Positions 33,027 to 49,700 of a DNA stretch of 64,000 nucleotides are shown piece by piece (position 1 is the first letter of the stretch; each line of letters opens with the position of its first letter). The translations under genes were made by a program, and so were the position numbers. Below the pieces are notes generated by a model, which was given only the letters and a program-made list of their open reading frames with translations, was not told the DNA's origin and searched no databases. Where the stretch lies: assembly GCA_027574665.1 (NCBI GenBank), contig CM050677.1:248001-312000 (forward strand), in the 5' to 3' direction. Source of the DNA: Rhynochetos jubatus. Lineage: Eukaryota > Chordata > Aves > Eurypygiformes > Rhynochetidae.

Positions 33027-33714
33027 GTGAGCGGCCGGTGGGGCGTGCCGTGGGCCGGACACCCCCGTTGCCCAAAACGCCCCCCCCCCCTCCCTCCCCT
33101 CAAATCCAACGGGGGGGGGGGGCAGAGCCGGGTCTCGGGTGGTCTCCGTGCTCCGGGGATGGATTTTCCCCGCCGTGAGCGCGCCGCGGCCGCTCTCCGG
33201 GCGTTGGGTGGAGGCGCCCTGTCTCTTCTTGCTCCTCGCCGCGCTCCGGCCGGAGGGTCCCAGGCCTTCCCTGGGGTTTCCTCCTTCGGGCTCCTTTTGC
33301 CGCCCCGCTCTGGGTGCCGGTGATGCTCCGGGCACCCAGGGGTTTCTCTTTCCCCCACCCACCCCGGAGGTGCCGGGGAAGCTGCCGGAGCTGCAGCCTC
33401 TCCGGCATTTCCTCATCCGCCGCCTTGCGCCACCGGGCCGGGGACGCTGGGTGAGGAAGTGGGGACGTGCCCATTTCCTTGGTGACCGGGGCGGGGGAGG
33501 GGAGCCGTGAAACTGGGGGGTTGGGGGTGTTCGCTCCACGTGTCCTTGAGGAGCGTCTCGGCGGGACGGTCTTGGAGGAGCTGCCCCGGGGGATGGGGGG
33601 GGAGAGATGACGATGGACGTATGGAAGAGGTGCCCCACGGGGGTGGCGAGGGGCTGGAATGGGTCGCGGGCGCCCCATCTTCAGCGCCACGTTGGACGGG
33701 GCTGGGGGCGTGGG

Positions 33715-34950
33715 CGGGGGGTTGGGTTGGGTCATTTTTGGGGGTCCCTTCAACCCAAACCTTGTGTGAACTGTTGGGGGATTGGGTTGGGTCATCCTTG
33801 AGGGTCTCTTCAACCCAAGTCTTGAGTCATGTGATGGGGGGGTTGGGTTGGGTCATCCTTGAGGGTCTCTTCAACCCAAGTCTTGAGTCATGTGATGGGG
33901 GGGTTGGGTTGGGTGATCTTTGGGGGTCCCTTCAACCCAAACCCTGTGTGATGCAATGGGTGGGGCTTTGGGCACCCTGGGGTGGTAGAGGATGCCCTTG
34001 CCCATGACAGGGGGTTGGGTTGGGTGATCTTTGGGGGTCCCTTCAACCCAAGTCTTGTGTCATGTGACCGCAGGGGTTGGATTGGATCACCTGTGGGGGT
34101 CCCTTCAACCCAAACCTTGAGTTGTGATGGGGTGGGGTTGGGTTGGGACATCTTTGATGATCCCTTCAACCCAAACCTTGTCATGTGATGGGTGAGGCTT
34201 TGGGCACCCCGGGGTGGTAGAGGGTACCCCTGCCCATGGCGGGGGGTTGGGTTGGGTGATCTTTGGGGGTCCCTTCAACCCAAACGTTGAGTCATGTGAT
34301 GGGGGGGTTGGGTTGGGTGATCTTTGGGGGTCCCTTCAACCCAAACGTTGAGTCATGTGGCCGGGGGGGTTGGGTTGGGTGATCTTTGAGGGTCCCTTCA
34401 ACCCAAACCTTGAGTCATGTGATGGGGGGGTTGGGTTGGGTGATGTTTGAGGGTCCCTTCAACCCAAACCTTGAGTCATGTGGCCGGGGGGGTTGGGTTG
34501 GGTGATCTTTGGGGGTCCCTTCAACCCAAACCTTGAGTCATGTGATGGGGGGGTTGGGTTGGGTGATCTTTGGGGGTCCCTTCAACCCAAACGTTGAGTC
34601 ATGTGGCCGGGGGGGTTGGGTTGGGTGATCTTTGAGGGTCCCTTCAACCCAAACCTTGAGTCATGTGATGGGGGGGTTGGGTTGGGTGATCTTTGAGGGT
34701 CCCTTCAACCCAAACCTTGAGTCATGTGGCCGGGGGGGTTGGGTTGGGTGATCTTTGGGGATCCCTTCAACCCAAACCTTGAGTCATGTGGCCGGGGGGG
34801 TTGGGTTGGGTGATCTTTGGGGGTCCCTCAACCCAAACCTTGCGTGATGTGACGGGTGGCACCCGGGGGCGGTAGCCGATGTCCTTGCCCGTGGCGGGGA
34901 GGTCAGACCGGAGGATCCTTGATGGACCCTTCAACCCAAACCCTTGGTCT
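33715..34950. repeat. Tandem array derived from a CR1 3' tail, in C5AR1 intron
   Basis: About 17-18 copies of a 56-60 base unit: GGTTGGGTTGGGTGATCTTT, then GGGGGTCCCTTCAACCCAAACC, then TTGAGTCATGTG. The unit matches the conserved 3' end of avian CR1 LINEs (GATGATCTTT and GGTCCCTTCCAACCCAAACC). The first 700 bases of the intron (33027-33714) are unique. Each unit can fold through TTGGGTTG/CAACCCAA. Confidence 0.88.
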
Positions 34951-34987
34951 AACGGCGTGTGGTTTCTAGGTTGGGAGCTGGTGGAGG

Positions 34988-36040
34988 ATGGACTACCTGA
35001 TGCCCAATTACACCTTTAATTACTCCTACACGGACGGCTACTCCATATTTGACCTCGATGGCTACGAAATCCCGCACAGCTACCGCGCCATCCTGGCGCT
35101 CTACGCCCTCATCTTCCTCCTGGGCGTCTTGGGCAACGGGGCCGTCATCTGGGTGACGGGCTGCGAGCTGCGACGCACGGTGAACGGCGTCTGGTTCCTC
35201 AACCTCTCCGTGGCCGACCTCCTCTGCTGCCTGGCCCTGCCTTTCCTGGCCCTGCCGCTGGCCCGTGACCACCACTGGCCGTTGGGTCGCTTCGCCTGCA
35301 AGCTGCTGCCCTCCCTCACCGTCCTCAACATGTTCGCCAGCGTCCTCCTCCTGACGGCCATCAGCGCCGACCGTTGCGCTCTGGTGACGCGGCCGGTGTG
35401 GTGCCAAAACCACCGGACCCTGGGGCTGGCCCGGGGGGCTTGCGCGGCCGCCTGGTTCCTGGCCGGGCTCCTCACCCTTCCCTCCTTCATCTTCCGCACC
35501 ACCCGCACCGACACCTTCTCCGAGAAGACCACCTGCGTCCTGGACTACGCGGGCGTGGGGCGTCACCAGCACCTCACCGAGCTCGTCACGGCCGTCTCCC
35601 GCTTCGTCTGCGGCTTCCTGGTGCCCTTCGTGGTGATCACGGCGTGCTACAGCCTGCTGCTGGCCCGTGTCCACAGCAAGGGCTTCGCCCGCTCCCGCAA
35701 GGCCATCAAGCTCATCTTGCTGGTCATCGTCAGCTTCTTCGTGTGTTGGCTGCCCTACCACATCGTGGGCCTGATCCTGGCCTCCACCCAACCTCACAGC
35801 GCCTTGTTCAAGGGCGCCCTGGAAGCCGACCCCATCGTGGCCGGCGTTGCCTACGTCAACAGTTGCATCAACCCCATCATCTACGTCATCGTGGGCCAGG
35901 ACTTCCAGGACAAGTTCCGGCGTTCCTGGAGAGCCGTGCTGCGGGGCGTGCTGAGCGATGACCCCACCAGCACCCTGGGGGACAGCAGGATGAAGACCAA
36001 GTCCACCGTGGACGACCACAGCGGCAGCACCACGGTCTGA
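34988..36040 (+). CDS. C5AR1: C5a anaphylatoxin chemotactic receptor 1
   Basis: A seven-helix G-protein-coupled receptor for complement C5a, expected on myeloid cells. It is a single 350-residue coding exon (human 350). The Tyr- and Asp-rich N-terminus has possible N-glycosylation sites at Asn7 and Asn11. Helix 1 carries GVLGN, helix 2 LNLSVADLL, and the Cys104/Cys183 pair fits the usual disulfide. HHWPLGRFACKLLPSLTVLN, PVWCQN, SFFVCWLPYH and CINPIIY follow the C5aR1 pattern, and the tail ends STVDDHSGSTTV (human STVDTMAQKTQAV). The helix 3 motif is Asp128-Arg129-Cys130; human C5AR1 has DRF and C5AR2 has DLC. The Arg is kept, so G-protein coupling is expected. No second, C5AR2-like gene is present before DHX34. 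Confidence 0.96.
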   Translation: MDYLMPNYTFNYSYTDGYSIFDLDGYEIPHSYRAILALYALIFLLGVLGNGAVIWVTGCELRRTVNGVWFLNLSVADLLCCLALPFLALPLARDHHWPLGRFACKLLPSLTVLNMFASVLLLTAISADRCALVTRPVWCQNHRTLGLARGACAAAWFLAGLLTLPSFIFRTTRTDTFSEKTTCVLDYAGVGRHQHLTELVTAVSRFVCGFLVPFVVITACYSLLLARVHSKGFARSRKAIKLILLVIVSFFVCWLPYHIVGLILASTQPHSALFKGALEADPIVAGVAYVNSCINPIIYVIVGQDFQDKFRRSWRAVLRGVLSDDPTSTLGDSRMKTKSTVDDHSGSTTV

Positions 36041-36440
36041 CCGCCAGCGAGGCGGCCCCGGGGCTGGAACGTCGCTTCTCCTGGAGGCCCCGCGGGGAGA
36101 GAGGAAGATGCCTCCATCGCCCCCTTTCCCCTCCGGTTGCCCCGGGTGGCTGCAGGCCGGGGGGAGTTGCGTGCCCGCCCGCGCCCCGGGGCCCTCCTCC
36201 TGGCGTCCGCGGTGGCCTGCCGGAGGCGAGAGGACGTCGTCCCTGCGCGCGGTACCGTGTTCCCCTTCTCCAGCCCAAACGTGGACCCGAACTCCGGCCC
36301 CTCCCCTCCCTCAGCCCCCTAAGAGCTGTGCTGCCCCACAAACCCCTCCCAGCCCCACATCTCCGCCGCCTAGCGAGGTCCAGGAGGTGGGTGAGCCCGC
36401 CCCGTTGATGGGGGGGGCCTGGCTGTTCTTCGCCGGCGCC

Positions 36441-36446
36441 AATAAA
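36441..36446 (+). terminator. C5AR1: C5AR1 poly(A) signal AATAAA
   Basis: AATAAA in GCGCCAATAAATACC, about 400 bases after the C5AR1 stop. The intervening sequence is unique and has no other signal on this strand. Confidence 0.85.
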
Positions 36447-36704
36447 TACCGACGCTCCGTCGAGCCTTGAGCAAGGCCTCGGTCCCTCGGTTCTCCTTTT
36501 CGGTTGTTTATTGGGCAAGAATTTTGCTGACTGGGCGGATTTGGGGCGCGGGGGTGAGGCAAGATGTGCCGCAGCGTTTTCCCCTCCCGGCCGCCGGAAA
36601 GTCTTTGCGGCGAGCGGTAAACGCTGCCCCGCGGTCTTGCTTCACCTCGCGGGGCTGGGAGCTGGCGGGGGGCGGTGGCCGTGATTGGTGGTGCCCAGCC
36701 GGGG

Positions 36705-37480
36705 GGCAGGGATGGTTGGGGACAGTTGGGATGGTTGGGGACAGCTGGACATGGGTGGGGGTGGTTGGGGGTCGGTTGGGGATGATGGGGCCAGTTGGAC
36801 GTCAACGGGGATGGTTGAGGATGGGCACAAAGGGGTGGTTGGGGGCAGTTGGGGATTGACACGGTGGGGACGGTTGGGGACAGTTGGGCACCACAGGGGT
36901 GGTGGGACACAGTGAGGACAGCGGGGATGGAGGGGGACAGTTGGGCACCACGGGGATGGTTGGGGACAGCAGGGACAGTGGGGCATGGCAGGGATGGCTG
37001 GGGACAATTGGGGACAGTGGGGCAGAACAAAGGATTGGTGGGGGACAGTTGGGGACAGGTGGGCACCACGGGGATGGTTGGGGACAGCAGGGACAGTGGG
37101 GCACAGAGGGGATTGGTGGGGGACAGCAGGGACAGTGGGGCACAGAAGGGATGGTTGGGGACAATTGGGGACAGTGGGGATGGAGGGGGACAGATGGACA
37201 CCACGGGGATGGTTGGGGACAGTGGGGGACAGCGGGGGTCGGTGGGGCACAGCGGGGGTCGGTGAGGACCGTGGGGCGTGGTGGGGCACAGCGGGGGTAG
37301 GTGGGGCACAGTGGGGGTCGGTGGGCACAGTGGGGGTCAGTGGGGGCGGTGGGGACAGCGGGGATAGGTGGGGGCGGTGGGGCACAGTGGGGGGCGGTGG
37401 GCACACTGGGGGTCGGTGGGGGCGGTGGGGCACAGTGGGGGTCGGTGGGCACACTGGGGGTCGGTGGGGGCTGTGGGGCA
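36705..37480. repeat. Minisatellite GGGATGGTTGGGGACAG between C5AR1 and DHX34
   Basis: Tandem units of about 30-48 bases, built on GGTTGGGGACAGTTGGG and CAGTGGGGCACA. The last third shifts to GGGGGTCGGTGGGCACAGTG. It ends directly before the DHX34 CpG-island promoter. Confidence 0.9.
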
Positions 37481-37489
37481 CAGCGGTGC

Positions 37490-37734
37490 GCACAGCCCCG
37501 CCCGTCCCGTCGGGCAGCTCCAGGGACGCCCCGCCCCTTGCCCCGCCCCTTGCCCAACCCCGCCCCTTCCCCTCGTGGCGGCGGCGCTCGGGCGCCCTCT
37601 GGCGGCTCCGCCGGTGCATCCCGCCGCCGGGGCCTGGTCGGTGCGAGCGGGCCGGGCCGGGCCGGGCCGGGCCGGGGGCAGCGGCTGGCGGGGAGGCAGC
37701 GGGGCCGGAGAGGGGCCTGCTGGGCCGGGGCCGG
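37490..37734 (+). promoter_or_regulatory. DHX34: DHX34 CpG-island promoter and probable 5' non-coding exon
   Basis: CpG-dense sequence with several CCCCGCCC boxes and a GGGCC repeat at 37649-37675. A plausible donor (GGGCCGG then GTAGGA) lies at 37734/37735, and a strong acceptor (GTCTCCCCCCAG) at 39215, 36 bases before the DHX34 ATG. This implies a 5' UTR intron of about 1.5 kb. There is no TATA box. Confidence 0.55.
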
Positions 37735-37834
37735 GTAGGAAGTCGGGGTCCGGCGGGCCTGGGGCGGTGGGGAGCCGGTCTGGGAGGGGGGATGGGTCTT
37801 GGGGAGCCGGGCCTGGCCCCTGAGGGCTGGGGCA

Positions 37835-39060
37835 GGGTGTGGGGGGGCCCAGGATGCTGGGGGGTCCCAGGGGGCTGGGGTACACGGGGGTACCAGGGGG
37901 CTGGGTGGGGGTCTGTGGGGTCTTAGGGGGCTGGGATGGGGTCGCAGGGGGCTGGGCCAGGGTGCACGGGGGTCCCAGGGGGGTAGATGGGGGTCTGTGG
38001 GGTCCCAGGGGGCTGGGCTGGGTTGTGTGGGGTTTAGGGGGTGGGGCCAGGATGCTTGGGGGTACCAGGGGGGTAGATGGGGGTGTGTAGGGTCCCAGGG
38101 GGGCTGGGCCAGGGTACACGGGAGTCCCAGGGGACTGGGCCGGCGAGCATGGGGGTCCCAGGGGGCTGGGCTGGGTTGTGTGGGGTTCTAGGGGACAGGA
38201 CCGGGATGCTGGGGGATCCCGGGGGGGTGGCCTGGAGTGCGTGAGGTCCCAGGGGGCTGTATGGGGGCCTGTGGGGTCCCAGGGGGCTGGGCTGGGGGTC
38301 CCAGGGATTTGACTGGGGTATGGGAAGGGGTCTGGGTCCATGTGGGGTGCTGGGGGTCCCAGGGGGCTGGATGGGGGTCTGTGGGGTCCCAGGGCTCTGG
38401 GATGGTATGTGTGGGGTTCAGGGGCCTGGACCCGGATGCTCAACGGACCCATGGGGCTGGGCTAGGATGCTTGGGGGTCCCGGGGGCTGGGCCAGGGTGT
38501 GTCGGGGTTCCAGGGGTTGAGCTGGGTTGTGTGGGGGTGCTGCGGGCGTGGTCTGTGTGTGCAGGGGGTCCCAGGGGTCAGGGGCTGGGTTGTGTGGGGT
38601 CCCAGGGGCCTGGGCCAGGATGCTTGTGGCACCCCAGGGGGATGGTCGGGGGTGCACGGGCATCCCAGGGGGCTGGGGCAGGGTGCTTGTGGGTCCCAGG
38701 GGGCTGGATGGGGGTCTGTGGGGTCCCAGGGGATTGGGGTGGTATGCGTGGGGTCCAGAAGCCTGGACCAGGATGCTCGAGGGTCCCAGGGGTCTGGGCT
38801 GGGTTGTGTGGGGTCCCAGGGGGCTGAGCTGGGGGTTCCAGGGGTTCGGTTGGGGTATGGGGGGTGGGTCCGGGCCCATGTGGGGTGCTGGGGGTCCCAG
38901 GGGGCTGGATGGGGGTCTGTGGGGTCCCAGGGCCCTGGGATGGTATGTGTGGGGTCCCAGGGGGCTGGGCTGGGGGTTCCAGGGGTTCGGTTGGGGTATG
39001 GGGGGTGGGTCCGGGCCCATGTGGGGTGCTGGGGGTCCCAGGTGGGGCAGGGCGAGGGCT
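37835..39060. repeat. Minisatellite in DHX34 5' UTR intron
   Basis: About 30 tandem copies of a roughly 40-base unit, GGGGTCCCAGGGGGCTGGGC followed by TGGGTTGTGTG or CAGGATGCTTG. A longer block of about 140 bases is duplicated at about 38820-38945 and 38950-39045. Frames stay open by composition only. Confidence 0.9.
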
Positions 39061-39251
39061 GTGGTGGTAGCGGAGCTCCTCGGTGCGTGGGGGGGGACGT
39101 CGGGGGACCCAGCCAGAGCCGAGCAGGGTGGTCCCGGCTCCCCCAGACCCCCAGGACGAGCCAAGGCTGGGCACAGGCCCCCCCCCCCCCCAACCTGACA
39201 CCGGTCTCCCCCCAGGCCCCCGGCTCCGGAACCAGCTGCCCGGCGGCGGCG

Positions 39252-46436
<7,185 letters not shown>

Positions 46437-46707
46437 CCGGCGCTCGCCGGGACGCTCCCGCCCAGCCGGTGCCGAGCGCCGCGGGGCCGGGGTTCCCCCC
46501 CCACAGTCCCCGGGGAGAAGCAGGGGACCCCCGTAACGAGGGGAACGACCCCCTCCGCTGCTACCGCCGCTGCTCTCCCGTGAGTCTGGCTGGATCCCGA
46601 GAGGGATGTGGTGTTTTGGGGGAATTCTGGCGGCTCCTGCCGCTCGTCGCTGGGGGTGTCGGTCGCCCTCGGCTGGCACCGACCGCGTTTGCCTCCAAAA
46701 CCGTGTG

Positions 46708-46713
46708 AATAAA
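46708..46713 (+). terminator. DHX34: DHX34 poly(A) signal AATAAA
   Basis: AATAAA in GTGTGAATAAATAGA, about 270 bases after the DHX34 stop codon. It is the first such signal on this strand after the gene. Confidence 0.85.
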
Positions 46714-46739
46714 TAGATTTTCGGTAAAAGTCAGCGCCG

Positions 46740-49700
46740 GCTCCGAGCCCGTCGCAGGAGCTTGGGATTCCCCTGCCTGTGCGGCTGCCCGGCTCGGGGT
46801 CTGCACCCCCGGACGCAGCCGGATTGGGAACTGCAGGACAGAGGGGTGTTTCTGGGGGGCTGGGGTGTCTCCTGCCTGCGATGCTGCTTGGTGCAGCACG
46901 GCCAGAGTGTGGCACTGCTATACCGGAGTCATGCCTGCCTCATCCTTTCTTGCTGTATCCCATGGGAAAAGCATCGGAGGGACCCCTGCCAGGATTTTAC
47001 CACCCCCAGGATTTAAAAAACACCCCCAGCCCCCCCCAGATAATTAACAAGTGACCCGAGCATCCTTTCAGAGGATGCTCACACTCATCGCAGCGGGAAA
47101 GCGCTGCCTGAGCGTATGAAGAGCCGCTGCCTAATGAATCCTGGTTGGCTCCGGGGGTTGTTTTTGGGGAGCTGAAAACACCCGGAATAAAAAGAATCCG
47201 GAGCGGTTGGCACCCGCACGCGCCCGGCGGGGGCAAATGCCGCGGGGACGGGAACTCTTCGGCCGCCAAGGCCCCTTTGCAACGCGTCAGCGGTCAGCCC
47301 GGGCGCTGGGCGAGGCTCAGGCGGGGTCGTTAGTGCGGCCCTTTCTAATTAACGCGGGGTGACGGTGTGCTGGGCTCCGTGGCGCGTTGAGTTTCCTTCG
47401 CCGGGCGGAGGAAACCCATAAATAAGGGCGGTTTAACCGCCCTCGTGACGTTTTGGGGTAAGAAACACTGGAGAGTCCTTTCAGACCTTTTTAAACCTCG
47501 AGTTTGCGAACGTTTTGGGCCTTCCTGCGAGGAATTAACGATCGCAGGGGCTCGGCCGCGCGGTGCTGGTGGCGGAGGGGAAACTTAACGAGGGGGAGGA
47601 TTCTGCGTGCTTCCGCCTCCCCTTTTTTTCCTTCTTTCCCCCCGTTTTCCTCCCCGCTCGCCCCCTTTGCGCCTCGCTCTTCATCCTCCCCTTCTTGATT
47701 GGCTTCATCTGCAATTAATTACGGCTCAGGCGCAGGTAATTCCCGGCTGGGGGTGTCGCAGAAATTAATTAAGCCGGGCGGTTTGCTGAGCGGGTTAATT
47801 GAGGCGGGGGGGGGACACACACACGATGCTAATTTGGGCCGTTGCCGCAGGCCCGTCCCTTGGCTCGGCGCGATCCCGACCCACTTTGGGGTGCGGGGAG
47901 AGCTGCCCCCCGCCAGTTTAGCGGCGGGAGGTGTGGGGACGATGCTCCTACCGAATCCCCGTTGCTATGGCAGCGATGGGAGATGCTCCTGCCATGGCAA
48001 CAGGCGCCAGATTGGTTTGGCTTTGCTGTTTTCGGCTCCGGGAGCCCCAGTTCTTTGCCCTCCCCGTTAGGCTGAGCGGTGGAGGGTGAATTAACGCCCG
48101 GCGGATGTTCCTGGGAGCCAGATAACAGCGTTGGCCCGGTCCCACGTGCGTGGGATGCTCTGAAAACCTCTGTTTTCCCCCCAAAAAGCTGGGCTTTGCT
48201 TTCTGGGATCCCAGTGGCGGTTCCTGCGCCGTGGGGCATTGCTCCGGGCTTCCTGACCCCACCCACAACCAGCCTGGACCCCCCTCCCCCCCCGTCAGGG
48301 TTCAATTCCTCAAATCTAGGAACTGAGATTCAAACGCCGGATGTTTAACGCGGCCGTCCCGGTCTCCATCCCGGTGGTAACCCGGGGATGTTTGGGATCG
48401 CGTCGGCCCTCGCTCCCACCCTGGATTTGCTCCTCGGAGGGTAAAACCCACTGGTTACCGGCTGGATGCCGGGGTCGCCTCTACCGTGCCCCGGGGAGAA
48501 GGCTGAGAACAGGATTTAGGAAGGATTTTGAGGGTGAAATTCTGACTTTTCATCTTCCCAGAGAAAGCCAGACCCAGGGCGAGGCCCTAATCCTCGTCAC
48601 GTCACCGTACGGCACCTCTGGAGCGCGCGACACCCCCCGTGACGCCGCGATCCCGCCCTGAGGCCCTAAATCTCCTTTCCCCCTATTTTTGCCTTTGAAG
48701 GGTTGGAATTGTTTTCCCGCCCGGAAAAAGGTGCGTTCGGGTGCCGCGGCTGGAGGGTTTTCTCTCGCTGCCCAACCGCGCCATCCCCGTCCAACTCTTC
48801 CGAAGGTCCTTCCCGAGCGCCCACCCCCCCATCCCGGGCTCAGTCCGTCACCACGAACTTCCAGCAAGAAAACAATTCCCTCTTTTCCCTTTTCACCCAC
48901 CAAACCTGGTACGGAAAGACCCGGCCTAGGGCGGAGACGACGATTTACCGCATCTCCTGGTGGCCTCTTCCAATGGCTAATTACCCTGCGAGCTAATTAC
49001 CCACACGTTTCCATTTGAGGTGGAATCCCTGAGCTTCAAATCCCGCCAACCGGCCTTTGAGCGCTGCCCGTACTGGATAACGGGCCGGTAACGCGGCGAT
49101 GGTTTCTTCGGGAGCCAACGCTCCCTTAATTAGCGATGGAAGAAGGTTGACGATGTGGGAAACCCCCTCCCAGGAGCGGCGTTCCCAAGGAAAGCATCAC
49201 GGGAAATCAACGCCTAACGAGCAGATGAGATTTCCCCTTCCAAACGAGGGATTTTGGCGAGCGGAGGGGGGGTTTATTTCCAATTTAATCTCGATTCGCA
49301 CGTGCCGAGCAATTACCCAGCCGCCCTCTTCGCCCCCGCCGAGCGACCTCGTTCGTCCTTCGCGGTTAATTGTCGCCGTGATGATTATTGCGGTTGTCCT
49401 GGGGGTGGAGGCGAGCGCCGTTCACCTCTAATTGAAACCAACCGCCTGTCGTTGGGGAATAATTAATTGTTTGAGAGGGGAGGGGGCGTCTGTACCGATT
49501 AAACACGAGTTTGGAGCAGGTAGGAGGACGCGGGGGCTCGTCCCCACGCGGCGATGCTCCCCCGGGTCAGCCCAACCCGGTGAAACAGCCCATCCCGCTC
49601 CTCTCGGTGCGTTCTTGGGGCTCCCCAGCATCCGATTTATCCGTAGAAACCCGTCTTCTCTCCTCCGGCCTTAAAAAAATTCCCATTTCCCAGCAGGATT

